From: Diogma glabrata | Taxonomy: Eukaryota; Arthropoda; Insecta; Diptera; Cylindrotomidae | Direction: 5' to 3' | Assembly: GCA_963693315.1 (NCBI GenBank) | Contig: OY856188.1 | Location: 251,201,905-251,265,904 of the forward strand | Length of the DNA: 64,000 nt | In this document: positions 24,967-36,869 of the stretch, in pieces | Position numbering within the stretch: the stretch's first letter is position 1 | Layout: each line of letters begins with the position of its first letter | Translations under genes and position numbers: made by a program | Notes under the pieces: generated by a model | Told to the model about the DNA's origin: nothing | Databases searched by the model: none | Seen by the model: only the letters and a program-made list of their open reading frames with translations

Positions 24967-26043
24967 ATGTCTGCGAGCGACCCACCCAATTTAATCGAAC
25001 TTGATCAGGAACAAGCTGCTCATACCTTCACGGTAACACAAAAGCAGCTTGACAAGATGTTAGATGAACGGATGGAAGCTGCATTTGCCAGAATTCAGCT
25101 CCATCAACCATCTCCTTGTTCTTCTACACCTTCCTCTTCAAAACCGCCACCTGCAAGTTCGGTTGAAATACTTTCACCAACATCCACTCCCCAAATTAAC
25201 GCCATTACCCCAAAAGTCCCTCCCATTTGGTCTGATAAACCAGAACTTTGGTTTATCATGCTTGAGGGCCAATTCTCTCTGGGCAACATTAAGTCCCAGC
25301 AAGCCAAGTACGGTTATGTACTTGGTGTCTTAACGCCGTCTCTTGCTACGCTGGTAAGAGATATTATTTCCCAACCAGATACGGTTAACCCATACGATAA
25401 GCTTAAAGATGCTCTTCTAGACCGCTTATCAAGCAGCCCTTCTGATCGCTTGCGTAACGTGCTCCGCGGTATGGAACTTGGGGATAAAAAGCCCTCACAA
25501 TTTCTTCGGGATTTAACTGCTGAATCCCAAGGTTTAGTATCTGAAAAGATGTTGAAAATTCTTTGGGAGGATAAACTCCCACAGGCTGTGCGTACCGCTA
25601 TCGCAGTAGTCAAGGCTGACTTGTCAAAGACTGCTGAGATAGCTGACAGAATTTTGGCCACTTTGGTTGGTCCAACACTAAGTGCGGTAGATACTCCTGC
25701 CGCTCCTTCTTCTTCCTCCAGTGAGGACAAGGTCTGGGCTCTGCGATATCAAGAATTGCAGACCCAACACGCACAGCTGCTGAATGCCTTGCAGCAAAAA
25801 TCTTTTTCTCGACCTTTCCCTCGTAGTCGTAGTAGATCCAAGGATCGAAACGACTACAACAATTTTCGGCATAATCGCTCCAATTGCCCTAATCAATCTT
25901 CCGCGCGACCTCGTTCCAAGTCGCGCACTCAAATGTTCGATGGTATTTGTTATTACCATCACACTTACGGGGATAACGCACGCAAATGTGACCCCGATTG
26001 CAAATTATTTTGCCCAAAATTTTCATCTCCAAAAAACTTTTAA
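24967..26043 (+). CDS. gag: gag polyprotein
   Basis: 358 residues from the ATG at 24967 (the frame is open from 24940 but without an upstream ATG). The N-terminal half is Ser/Pro-rich. The central part ([13 protein letters not shown], ... [15 protein letters not shown], ... [13 protein letters not shown]) is the capsid-like region typical of this element group, where F/WSxKPxLWFxxxE-type text is common. An Arg-rich stretch precedes [18 protein letters not shown] near the C-terminus. This is a CHCC arrangement rather than the CCHC knuckle of most gypsy elements. The frame ends six bases after an A AAA AAC slippery heptamer that leads into pol. Confidence 0.92.
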   Translation: MSASDPPNLIELDQEQAAHTFTVTQKQLDKMLDERMEAAFARIQLHQPSPCSSTPSSSKPPPASSVEILSPTSTPQINAITPKVPPIWSDKPELWFIMLEGQFSLGNIKSQQAKYGYVLGVLTPSLATLVRDIISQPDTVNPYDKLKDALLDRLSSSPSDRLRNVLRGMELGDKKPSQFLRDLTAESQGLVSEKMLKILWEDKLPQAVRTAIAVVKADLSKTAEIADRILATLVGPTLSAVDTPAAPSSSSSEDKVWALRYQELQTQHAQLLNALQQKSFSRPFPRSRSRSKDRNDYNNFRHNRSNCPNQSSARPRSKSRTQMFDGICYYHHTYGDNARKCDPDCKLFCPKFSSPKNF

Positions 26044-26077
26044 GCTCATCACATGAGGCGGCGTGTGATGATAGCTT
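26031..26077 (+). promoter_or_regulatory. -1 ribosomal frameshift signal (gag to pol)
   Basis: Slippery heptamer A AAA AAC at 26031-26037 is in the correct phase for gag codons AAA AAC; the gag stop TAA is at 26041-26043. Four bases downstream begins an imperfect stem: 26042-26045 (AAGC) with 26074-26077, and an 8-bp perfect helix TCATCACA (26046-26053) with TGTGATGA (26064-26071). A 10-nt loop and a 2-nt bulge complete it. A -1 slip enters the pol frame directly. Confidence 0.85.
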
Positions 26078-29000
26078 CTCCAAACTACGTCTTTTGATAT
26101 TCGATATCAACTCCCGTCGACAATTCTTGGTTGACACAGGTGCTGAAGTGTCAGTTCTCCCCGCAACAACAGAGGAAAAACTCTCGAAGAAATCAGCTTT
26201 CACTCTCTACGCTGCTAACGCCACTCCTGTTAGTACATATGGTAACAAAACTCTAACTCTAAACATTGGTCTCAGACGTGTGTTCTGTCAGACCTTTGTT
26301 ATCGCCAATGTTACCATGCCTATTCTTGGAGCTGATTTCTTGAACAAGTATGGTCTCCTAGTGGACATTAAAAATCGACGCCTCGTCGATCCACTAACAT
26401 CCTTGTTCACTCTCGCCAAAATCTCCACTTCTCCAACGCTCTCGCTAACAACCATCAACAATGATACGGTTGATATACATATTCGAAATATCCTTAATGA
26501 TTTTAAGGGTATCACTTCTCCTCATGACCTAGCTAAGCCGGTCAAACATAACGTGACTCATGTCATTGAGACTCACGGTCCTCCCGTCGCTTGTAAGTAC
26601 CGACGATTAGCTCCTGACAAACTGGCCATCGCAAAGACGGAATTCGACATTATGTTGTCGCAAGGCATTTGCCGACCGTCAAAAAGCCCTTGGTCCTCTC
26701 CTCTCCACCTCGCCAAAAAGAAGAACGGCGAGTGGAGACCTTGCGGTGACTACCGCTCTCTTAACAATGTCACTATTCCTGATAATTATCCTATTCCACA
26801 TATTCAGGATTTTTCGCATCAACTTCATGGATGCAAATTTTTCTCCACTATCGATCTTGTCCGCGCATATCATCAAATTCCTATTGATGAGCGCGATATT
26901 GCAAAAACTGCAATTTCAACTCCGTTCGGACTCTTCGAATTCGTTCGAATGACTTTCGGATTGCGAAACTCTGCGCAATCCTTCCAACGGTTTATGCATT
27001 CTCTTCTCCGAGACCTAAATTTCTGTTTCATCTACATAGATGACCTCCTTATTGCTTCTGAAACCTTTGAGGAACACCTCAAACATCTTAGGGCTGTTTT
27101 TGAGCGTCTTTCCGACGCTGGTCTCATTATCAACGTTGATAAATGCAACTTTGCTAAAACCAACGTTGACTTTCTCGGACATTCTATTGATTCATCTGGA
27201 ATCAAACCTACTGCTGAGCGTGTCGATGCTATCAATCGTTTCGAACGTCCCGAAACAGTTATGCAACTCCGCCGTTTTCTCGGAATGATTAACTTCTACC
27301 GACGATTCATTCCTCACGCTGGTGGCAATCAAGCCATTCTCAACGATTTCCTTAAAGGTTCCAAAAAGAATGACAAACGTGTCATTCAATGGTCCGAAGA
27401 CGCCATTCAAGCCTTCGACTTATGCAAGCGGCAACTCAGTGAGGCAACAATTCTTTCTCACCCCTTACACTCTGCCCAACTTGCCGTAATGGTCGACGCT
27501 TCCGATAAGGCAATTGGCGCTGTTGTCCAACAAAAAATTAACGACTGTTGGACACCACTTAGTTTCTTCTCTGTGCGACTCGATGAAACGCAACAGAAAT
27601 ACAGCGCTTATGATCGCGAACTCCTTGCAGCTTACTCTGCAATCAAACACTTTCGTTATCTCCTTGAAGGTAGAACCTTCACGCTCTTTACCGATCATAA
27701 GCCACTCATTTACGCTTTGTCGCAGAACCCTGCCAAAGCTAGTCCTCGCCAATTCCGCCATCTAGATTTTATCAGTCAATTCACGACTGATATTCGCCAC
27801 ATTTCTGGAATTGATAATGTAGTTGCCGATACACTTTCTCGTGTCGAGCAATTATCGATTCCAGAAAACATTAATTACGACGAAATTGCTGACGCTCAGT
27901 TCAACGATAACGAACTAAAGGAATTAGTGGACACTAGTCCCACACTTCAATTCCGATCCTTTCCAGTATCGTTTGGCAATTCTAATGCCAAAACTATTTT
28001 ATGTGATACCTCTTCTGGTAATCCACGACCTTTTATTCCAAAGCAATTTCGTCAATCTGTTTTCAATAGTCTCCACAATTTATCTCACCCAGGAGTCCAC
28101 AGTTCTGTCAAACTCCTTACTGAAAAAGTCATTTGGCCATCCATTAAAAGGGATGTACGACAAATGGCTCAGAACTGCCTGGCTTGCCAAAAGGCAAAAG
28201 TATCTCGCCATACTCAAGCTCCTTTAGGTAACTATCCTTCCACTTCTCAAAGATTTTCCGAAATTCACATGGACATTATTGGTCCACTTCCTACCTCTGA
28301 GGACAAACGCTATTGTGTCACTATTATTGACCGCTATACCCGCTGGCCTGAAGCCATTCCTATCTCGGATATCACAGCTGAAACGGTAGCATCAGCTCTC
28401 TACTCTAATTGGATTTCTCGTTTCGGAGTACCTTCAGTAATCGTCACTGATCAGGGCTCCCAATTCGAATCCAATCTCTTCAGCGAGTTGTCAAAACTAA
28501 TCGGTTTTGAACGCAAACGAACTACAAGTTACAATCCGAAATGTAACGGCCTCATTGAACGTTGGCACCGAACTTTAAAATCTGCGATAATGGCCTACGA
28601 CAGAACGGATTGGACGCGTATATTACCGTCAATACTACTTGGTTTACGAACCACTTTCCGTGAAGATTTCCAATCTTCATCGGCTGAGCTCGTCTATGGT
28701 ACTAACATTCGTCTTCCTGGTGAATTCTTTACCGAAAACTCCACTTCTACTCCTCAATCTGACTTCGTTTCTCAATTGAAACAACATTTCAACCACCTTC
28801 GTCCCTCAATTGCATCAAGACACACTTCTCCTAATGTTTTCGTCTCCAAAAATCTCCAGTCTTGTTCGCATGTCTTCTTACGTACTGACTTAGTACGTAA
28901 ATCATTACAACCGCCATACGAAGGTCCTTTCCAAGTCATCAGTCGCGATGATAAAAATTTCGTTATTGACCGTAAAGGTCAACACATTCGAGTTTCCATC

Positions 29001-29324
29001 GACAGATTAAAACCTTGCTTTAGGGAACAATCTGAAGATGACTTAACTCTAAACTCACCTACTTTGAGTACTGATCTCAGTCGCGCAGACGAAACTTCGT
29101 CTTCTACAGATAAAGTCCATTCTACTCTTCCGGACACATCCTCGTCTTTCCCTTCTACCTCTGAAGATGCGAGGAAACGCGACGCTAAAGCAAATGTTTC
29201 AACTAAGAAGGTTAGATTCAATCTCATTCCTCAACAACATCTATTCCACCCTGCATCTACAATTACGCGAGCAGGTAGAACCACTCGTACCCCTGCTCGT
29301 TTCCTTCGTGCTGTAGCACAATAA
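26032..29324 (+). CDS. pol: pol polyprotein (protease, RT, RNase H, integrase)
   Basis: Open frame 25998-29324, one base back from gag, with no ATG of its own before protease; expression by -1 frameshifting is inferred, so the product is Gag-Pol. Numbering from 25998: aspartic protease [10 protein letters not shown] (about residue 46); RT with [14 protein letters not shown] (catalytic D about 286) and FIYIDDLL (about 346); RNase H with [10 protein letters not shown] and FTDHKPL; integrase zinc-binding HPGVH...CLACQ; catalytic core with [19 protein letters not shown] and NGLIERWHR (D, D, E). The C-terminal [10 protein letters not shown]...VSIDRLKP is a GPY/F-type module. No chromodomain and no env frame follow. 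All catalytic residues are present. Confidence 0.95.
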
Positions 29325-29350
29325 TTTCTATATCGTCCCATCTTCGATGG

Positions 29351-29367
29351 CACTAGGGGGGGAGTGT
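29351..29367 (+). promoter_or_regulatory. Polypurine tract
   Basis: A run of eight G (AGGGGGGGGAG) ends a few bases before the 3-prime LTR, at the expected place for plus-strand priming. Confidence 0.75.
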
Positions 29368-30208
29368 TGTGGCAATAACTTCTCATATATTTAAAATAAT
29401 AACTCCTGCTTTTCAAAGAATCAAAGAGAAAAGTTGCCTGGAAAAACGATGATTGAAATAAAACTTTTAAATATTCATTCATTCGTTTTTCATTTTTTTT
29501 AATCAATGTTAATTGTTGAAAAAACATTTAAAAAAATTTAAAATATTATTGTCGTTAAATTTTAAGATTTAATAGTTGTTGAAAACCACATCTCTTTGGT
29601 GGATTTTAAAATTAATATTATTTTATTCAGAATTAATTCAATTCAGTGTTATTAAAAGTATATTAACTTCTGGTTAATAAAGTTTCTAAGCCGATAAATA
29701 AATATGGCAAATAGCAAGAAATATTGCTTCGAATTTTATGTTAACTTTAAATTGTCAAAATAAGAAATAAATGTTGATGTTTTATGGTGCTCAATAAATA
29801 TTACGACTCACTAAAACTTTTGATTTGGAAATACTGTTAAACACAAAATATAGTTGATATCTCGAATAAAGGATTTAAAATGCTCGTTCTTAGTTCGTCG
29901 AGCTTGATTCGCACAGCTGATTAAAGTATATTTTTTAATTTATGTTGTGTATAACTGAAACGTTATAAATACTACTCCTGAAATACAAAACGATATATTA
30001 TCATCTTTATAAGCACTCAACAATTTTCCGGCAAGAAATCTATCTCATTTTAACCGAAAACATTTTTAAATGATGGTGTCAAGTTTCATCTGAAGTATTC
30101 ATCTCAAGATATTCATCTGAAGGTTTTCATCTCAGGTTTCATCATTCAACAACGCCACTAGCTGAAACTTCAATTAGTAAATATCTTTGGATACCTCGTG
30201 CTACTAAA
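29368..30208 (+). repeat. 3-prime LTR
   Basis: 841 bp, identical by eye to the 5-prime LTR. A 98-residue minus frame in it is the LTR read backwards and continues into LINE text; it is not a gene. Confidence 0.95.
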
Positions 30209-30212
30209 GATA

Positions 30213-30885
30213 AACGCGTCTTTGTCCAAGTCTATTTTGTATTTACTAATATTCCTGGCTTTCTTATAGGCACTATGGGTTTCAGGTGCTTTATTTGAAT
30301 TATACGTCTTAAATGCTTTGCGTTTATTCCTCACTGCGTCATAAACATCCCGGGTGAACCAAGGCTCAGTTTTAGGAGTGATTAATCGATTTGGAATAAA
30401 CCGCCGCATTCCGTCTTTTATGATTTCAGAAATTCTTATTGCCGATATGCTAGGATCTTGATCAACACAACAGATAGTTTTCCTATGTGTTTCATCATAA
30501 AAGTTTCTCAGTCCCTCCCAGTCAGCGCGTTTATAGTTCCGAACGCGACGAGGATTTGCTTTAATTTATGTCGGTGATGCGTAAATTGCACTATTGCTGA
30601 TATTAGTAAATGGTCCGATGTTCCGAGGAGTTGTTCAACTTTTGTCTTCGTATTATCTGGTTCGTAATTGTCAAAAACAGATCCAGCAAATTATTGTTAT
30701 GTCGTGAATTGTCTGAGATTCTAGTGGGACACTCTATCATTTGCGTCAAACCGTGATAATCTGCGAGTATCAGTTCGGCTTGTCTTCCTACGTGGTCAGT
30801 GCGCGATGAATCTCCAGAATCTCCAGTCTCCAAGCATGGCCAGTCTTGCTTTGGGGTAGTTCGTGGTAATCTTGTCTAGATTAGC
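30213..30885 (-). pseudogene. LINE endonuclease C-terminal part and linker (same LINE as 22.3-23.8 kb)
   Basis: Minus-strand continuation of the interrupted LINE. From 30885 downward: NLDKITTNYPKARLAMLGD, then CPTRISDN followed by LLDLFLT (late part of an APE endonuclease domain), then PKTEPWFTRDVYDAVRNKRK and AYKKARNISKYKID leading to RT. Frameshifts are present. It begins abruptly at 30885, next to the end of the large insertion. The missing N-terminal endonuclease half lies at 56767-57170. Confidence 0.85.
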
Positions 30886-30887
30886 CG

Positions 30888-31435
30888 CCCTTGTAAAAAA
30901 AATGATAGAAAACGATAGACCGTTTTCTATCGTTTCCTATGCGGTTTTTGAATGAGAATTAATGGGTTGGAATCGTTTTTTCCCATAGAAACCGATGCGG
31001 ACTCTTACGTTTTGCCTTTTGTGGCGGATGCAATTTCTATCGTTTTTGGGTGTTTCTTATCGTTATTTTCTGATAGAAATGAAAATCTAGTGAAAAAATA
31101 GAACCGTTTTCTATCGTTTCCTATGCGGCTTTTGAATGAAAATGAATGAGGCTGTATCGTTTTTTTCCGATAGAATATTTGTATCGTTTCCTATCGTTTT
31201 TTGGTAGATTATCTGAATCGTTTTCAATGAGATATTTCACATTATTTTATTTTCTGTTAATTCCTATCCATTTTAATCGTTTCTTTTCGTAAAAGCCGAG
31301 TTTTAGTACAATATCCTATCGTTTTGAATCGTTTTCAATGGGTTTTTTCACATAATTTTTGTTTGTTTATTCCTATCCGTTTTAATCGTTTCTTATCGTA
31401 AAATCATAACAGATCATAAATTAATATAATTTAGT
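30888..31435 (+). repeat. Left subterminal region, CTATCG/CGATAG word repeats
   Basis: Many copies of CGTTTTCTATCGTTTC and shortened or inverted forms, some in a longer unit that includes TCCTATGCGG and TTTGAATGA. Non-coding. The same word occurs at 40850-41660 and 56460-56764. Confidence 0.75.
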
Positions 31436-31684
31436 GAAAAGGGCAGCGGAATCCGAAACTCGACGTCCACGCTGTGCCACCTGGGTAATGCTGACAGAAT
31501 TAGGTTAGTGTATTGGAGACAAGAAGAGTAAAATCTGCTTAATCAATGACGCTACATTACAGCGAATCGGCGCCTTAAAACCAATGCGACTCAAGCGTCT
31601 TTTCTCCATGTCAGGGGCGGCTTGGAGCGGGCGTCTGTCTTGGATCAAGCGGCTCGCTATATAAACATGTAAAAAGGTTGAACG

Positions 31685-32306
31685 AACTGGGGGAGTTGAA
31701 TCTTTTAAATATTTGGGATTAATGCTTGACTCAAACAACAGCATACTTACAGATATAAAAGCTCGAATCGCTGCAGGTAATCGGACTTTCTACTCAATTG
31801 AGCCTCTCCTTAAATCACCGTATTTATCAACTAACACCAAGCTCAAGTTATACAAGACATTGATTAGACTGGTTGTGATGTTGGGGTCACAAACGTGGAC
31901 GCTTACACAAAATGATAAATCGGATTTATCTGTATTTGAGCGTAAGATCATACGCTACATTTTTGGTCCACTTAAGACAGACGATGGAGAGTATAGAACC
32001 CAGTATAATTTTGAGATCAGAGACCTTTTTGAGGGTCCTGATATAATAGGTTGTATCCGTTCTAATAGGATTGCTTGGTTTGGACATGTTCTACGAGCCG
32101 ATTCACAGTCTGGAATGATTAGAAAAATGTACGTTAGTACCCCAGGGAGTGGGCGACCGCGAGGTAGACCACGACTACAATGGGAGCCCGACGTAATAAA
32201 CGGCCTTAAAAAAATCGGCTGCCATGGTAATTATGTCGCTATTGCGAATGACCGTGGTGAATATTCAAAGCTGATTAGCCTGACAACACTCCTACATGGA
32301 GCATGA
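31685..32306 (+). pseudogene. LINE reverse transcriptase C-terminal fragment
   Basis: Reads SFKYLGLMLDSNNSILTDIK, ARIAAGNRTFYSI, LKLYKTLIRLVVMLGSQTWT and VFERKIIRYIFGP, then RNRIAWFGHVLR and GRPRGRPRLQW. This is the thumb and tail of a LINE RT of the type found in RTE/CR1-like and many arthropod elements, 5-prime truncated. It is a different family from the LINE at 22-31 kb. Related pieces lie at 53850-54540 (minus) and around the MITE at 54601-55135 (plus). An A-rich tract (32400-32640) follows. Confidence 0.8.
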
Positions 32307-32399
32307 ACGCCAATTAAAAAAAAAGTATGGTCTGCGTCGGACCAGACGGTGGAAGTTATACTTCTTTGGCCATTCGCTCGCACACACGCGCACAGACAG

Positions 32400-32640
32400 A
32401 TAGATAGGATACATTAAAAAAAAATTACAAAAAAAAACCAAAATATTATTCAAAAAAAAAAAAAAATATAAAAAAAAAAAACATTATTCAAAAAAAAAAA
32501 TATTATTCAAAAGAAAAAAATATAATACAAAAAAAAAATATCGTTCAAAAAAAAGCAAAAAAAAAACATATTGTTCAAAAAATAAATAAAAAAAAATATT
32601 ATTCAAAAAAAAAATTATTATTCAAAAAGTATAAGAACGT
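32400..32640. repeat. A-rich tract with CAAAAAAAAATATTATT units
   Basis: Irregular repeats of A-runs separated by TATTATTC. It ends AAAAAGTATAAGAACGTATA, a string found again at 38006-38030 beside a similar tract, so the two may be copies of one LINE tail. Confidence 0.6.
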
Positions 32641-33102
32641 ATAATCGAGTTTTTTGCCGAGCGCCGTGATAAACATATATATATTTTTTACTTTAATAAT
32701 TTACCATATTTAAAGTGTCTTATTACTCAATAAAAGTTATCTAAAATGTGTTTCAAACCAAGTGCTTCAATAATATATAATATATGATATATAATAATAT
32801 ATAATAATGGTGGTATTTTAAAAATAATTTAATTTTTCTAATTAAAAGATTGAAAAAATCAGGAAAATAATTTTTTTCTCTTGAAATTCTCGTAATTTAT
32901 GGTTTTCAATTCGATACAACATTGTTGTGTCGTTGTTTATTTTTATTACTTTTTTTCATTTAAAATTAAAATGAAATTAAACCGTAGTGATTTTAGTCGA
33001 TGAAAATTATTAACATTTTTAAAAAGGTTATAGAATTTATCTGATTTTTGTAGTGTTAAATTAAGAAACGATCTAATCAACAAGTCGTGGTATATAAGCC
33101 GT

Positions 33103-33187
33103 GTTCGATTTGACTGAAACAACTGAAGCAACTGAAAAATTAAATGCAGTTGTTGTTGTTTTTTCAGTTGTTTCAGTCAAATCGAAC
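33103..33187. mobile_element. Miniature hairpin element (85 bp)
   Basis: Perfect 25-bp inverted arms starting GTTCGATTTGACTGAAACAA, with a short GTTGTTGTT-type centre. The plus frame at 33101-33283 is the translated arm. No clear target duplication. Confidence 0.6.
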
Positions 33188-33602
33188 GCACCTATAGTTG
33201 GGTATAATTATGTAAGAGGACACTCTTACATTAAAAAAAACAAATGTCAATTTTGTGTTGTAGCATTTCGAGAATATACATAAACATTTCTAATTGGAAT
33301 TTCTTGTTTCTTGTTTTGATTAAAAAAAATTTTGTTTGTTGATTTAGAGAAAATAAAAAAATTTATCAAAATGCCATTACCAGGAATAAATGAATGTAAA
33401 TAAAATGGAGTATTTTAGTTTAAATTTCATAATATAATTAATGAAAATGCAGATTTATTAGAAATTAAGATACAAATTTCGTCAACTTGAAAAGGTGTCA
33501 TGGCGTGTGAAATATTATTCTTAAAAAACATTGATAACATTTTTATTTCTTAAAAAAACTGATGGTTTGATATCTTAGGTTCGCTATTCGAAATAATTGA
33601 AT

Positions 33603-33608
<6 letters not shown>

Positions 33609-33691
<83 letters not shown>

Positions 33692-33696
33692 TATAC

Positions 33697-33734
<38 letters not shown>

Positions 33735-33745
33735 ATATATATATA

Positions 33746-33797
<52 letters not shown>

Positions 33798-33847
33798 CTA
33801 TATATTATATATATATATTTATATATATATTATATTAGTATATTATA

Positions 33848-33889
<42 letters not shown>

Positions 33890-33946
33890 TATTATATATA
33901 TATATATATATAGTATATATATATATAATATATATATATATATATA

Positions 33947-33986
<40 letters not shown>

Positions 33987-34047
33987 TATATATATATTTA
34001 TATATATTATATATATATATATATTATATATATTATATATATATATG
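33609..34047. repeat. (TA)n microsatellite, interrupted
   Basis: About 440 bp of TA dinucleotides with occasional TATTAT, TAGTA and TATCTA interruptions. No coding content. Confidence 0.95.
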
Positions 34048-34374
34048 AGATTAGCTGAGATTTGGCATTAATTTAATTTAGTTTTAATAAATTGTAATGA
34101 AAATAGAACTTCGAATTAATTAACTTTCTTTGATTTACAGCTACAGAATATAATACAAAAGGTATATATAAACATTGAAACTAGTTTTTAATGTTTATAT
34201 ATAACTTTCTTAAAACATCCGTTCGTATTTCTATCGAATTTTATGTAATTTGGATAAATGAAAGGAAGTCTAAAAATAGCGTCTAAAGTATTGAAGATAT
34301 CGTTCAAACAAATTTTATACATATATTCCATATTTGAATGATCAAATATATATAACATATTTATATGAATTATC

Positions 34375-34507
34375 AATATATGTATATATGTGTATTTATT
34401 TGTGTATGTATGCATGTATGTATGTGTGTATGTATATGTATGTGTGTATGTGTATGTATATATATGTATGTATATATGTGTATGCATGTGTGTATAGGTA
34501 TGTATGT
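34375..34507. repeat. (TGTATG)n microsatellite, left of the hAT-like element
   Basis: TGTATG/TATG repeats. With 36301-36865 this is one array split by the element at 34516-36292: both sides end in the same GTATACAT octamer. Confidence 0.85.
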
Positions 34508-34515
34508 GTATACAT

Positions 34516-36292
34516 TAGGGTGTTTCATTTTTTCAAAGATGTGATTTTCATATGACTTTGCTTACGCCCCAAGTTTCAGTGATGTAAAAGATATGTATGC
34601 CCAAATTTCAAGAAGATTGGATAATATTTAGGGGTTGCACACTTTGATCACTTTTATCTCAAACTAGTGAAATTTCTAATATTGAAGTGCTTTGTATCAG
34701 GATCCCAGGGGCTCTGCAGCAAGCGAGGTGGATGTCAAAGGCAATATATGCACTTAGATTTGTCCTCTTCACTAAACAGTCGAATATTCCTCAACGAAAA
34801 TTGAAAGGAATGAAACGAGTTGCACATTTTATCAGCCTCATATATGTTCACTTTTGGCACGAAGCGATTGCAAGTCGATGGCTCCAAAGAATCATTTGAA
34901 TATGCTACAGCTTCTGAGCACATACCCAGATGTAGACGTCAAAAAGGTGCTCACACAGTTGCTAAGAGACAGCTTTGGTATCTGTCAGAAACAAACGTAG
35001 GATTGGCTTTTTTGGACGAACGCATTACTAAGGCTGATAAAGAAATTATGACTAAAATTTTAGAAACCGAACCTGAAGAAAAATGAAATGAAACGATTAG
35101 ATGGTGAAAACCTAGTTTTAGAAGGAAAAGACCTGAGCCATTTCGTTACTAATAAAACAAAGTCGTTTTTTTGAATTGTTTGGGATCCACGACGTGACAG
35201 GATACTGCAGTGATTCTCTAAGAAGCCATGTGAATGCTCTCAAGGTGGTCAATGAAACCGCAGAAAGAGGAATTGCTCTGATAAAAAAGTTTAACAAATC
35301 AGTCATGGGACGAACAAAAAACAATTGTTGTTGAGGGTAGTCGAGCATCACAGAAAAGTCGTCCTCAAGCGAACAAAAGTAGGGATTGCGTTGTTCAAAG
35401 TTCATTAATATAACACATGTTTTGCCCATCTTACTACCTATTAATCTTATTAATCGTGTCTAGTTTTAATATTATTTTATTCTCTTCCATTTAATTATAT
35501 CAGCTTTATTTGTATGTTTTTTCGATAATAATAGTATGTATTATTGTATTGTTTTTTAACCTATAGCCTAATGAACTTAACCTATTGCCTAATGAAACTT
35601 TTATTCAATTGGTATGATTCCAATTGGTCAAATTATTTTGATTTCATTAAATTATTTTCAAATTATAATCACATTTGCTTTGATAAGTTTTGTTCAATAA
35701 TCAAATTTGAGTAATTCTCTTATTTCGTTTAGTTGAACTTGGTTAATTGTATGAGAAGGGCGTTTTTTATCATCAAGGTTTTTTTTATTAAGAAATTTGA
35801 TTTATCAATTAAAACAATAAAGATTTATTGTTTTAATTGAAGAAAATGTTTTTATTTTTTATAATACACAATTCTTTTTTATAATAAAATCTTTGTCAGA
35901 GAATAAAGTATTGTAATCGATTCGTGAATAATGATTTTTATTCTCTCGCAAATTAAAATTCTCGCTCGTGCCTCGCTCGAATTTTAAACTTTTGCTTGAG
36001 AATAAACTACTTCATTATTCACTCATTGATTAAACTACTATTAACTTTGTTATTTCTAGTTTTCCCAATAAAAATAATTAACATTGAAAAATCGTAATTT
36101 TTTGCCTACTTTTATAAAACTGATCAAAGTGGTGCAACCTCTAAATATTATCCAATCTTCTTGAAATTTGGCATATATGTCTTTTATATCACTGAGACTC
36201 AGGGCGTCAGCAAAGTCTGCAAAAATTTTACATTTTAAAAGTCTGCAAAAATTTTACATTTTATTTTTTGCCTTGTAAAATGAAACACCCTA
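34516..36292 (+). mobile_element. hAT-like DNA transposon with 8-bp target duplication
   Basis: Termini TAGGGTGTTTCATTTT and its complement, extending as diverged inverted repeats of about 130-190 bp. GTATACAT flanks both ends exactly (34508-34515, 36293-36300). The 5-base start TAGGG and the nTnnnnAn pattern of the octamer fit hAT elements. It was inserted into a TGTATG microsatellite. Inside is a plus-strand coding relic at 34684-35420. The remainder is AT-rich. Confidence 0.85.
34684..35420 (+). pseudogene. Arthropod ARWM/AERG-family protein, transposase-like, decayed
   Basis: Pieces in different plus frames: IPGALQQARWMSKAIYALRF and KGMKRVAHFISLIYVHFWHE; LWYLSETNVGLAFLDERIT; LDGENLVLEGKDLSHFVTNK followed by TKSFF; ALKVVNETAERGIALIKKFN; LLLRVVEHHRKVV. 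Their order and wording follow a family I know from many uncharacterised arthropod proteins (PGAxHxARWMAKAIY..., LWYLSxExVxLAFFD..., VVNDxAERGVALIxxFN..., LLQVVExHRK). Frameshifts and a stop make it non-functional. Its position between hAT-type ends supports a transposase function (inference). Confidence 0.7.
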
Positions 36293-36300
36293 GTATACAT

Positions 36301-36865
<565 letters not shown>

Positions 36866-36869
36866 ACAA

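Larger units (their letters stand above)
23831..30212 (+). mobile_element. Complete Ty3/gypsy LTR retrotransposon, CsRn1/Kabuki-like
   Basis: Full-length element at 23835-30208 (6374 bp) flanked by the 4-bp duplication GATA (23831-23834, 30209-30212). It contains two 841-bp LTRs that I find identical by eye, a tRNA-Trp primer site, gag with a CHCC motif, pol in the -1 frame (protease, RT, RNase H, integrase) and no env. The CHCC gag motif, tRNA-Trp primer and 4-bp duplication together are the hallmark of the CsRn1 group (CsRn1, Kabuki). It sits inside the minus-strand LINE: removing it plus one GATA rejoins the LINE frame (DKDAFI to QKKAKKF). Identical LTRs and open gag/pol mean a recent, potentially competent insertion. 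Confidence 0.95.

Noticed and set aside
25064..29227. Numerous 60-140-residue frames overlapping gag and pol on both strands
   Set aside because: Shadows of the retrotransposon genes in other frames, with no motifs of their own.
29325..29367. A possible env gene after pol
   Set aside because: Only about 40 bp lie between the pol stop and the LTR, so there is no room for env.
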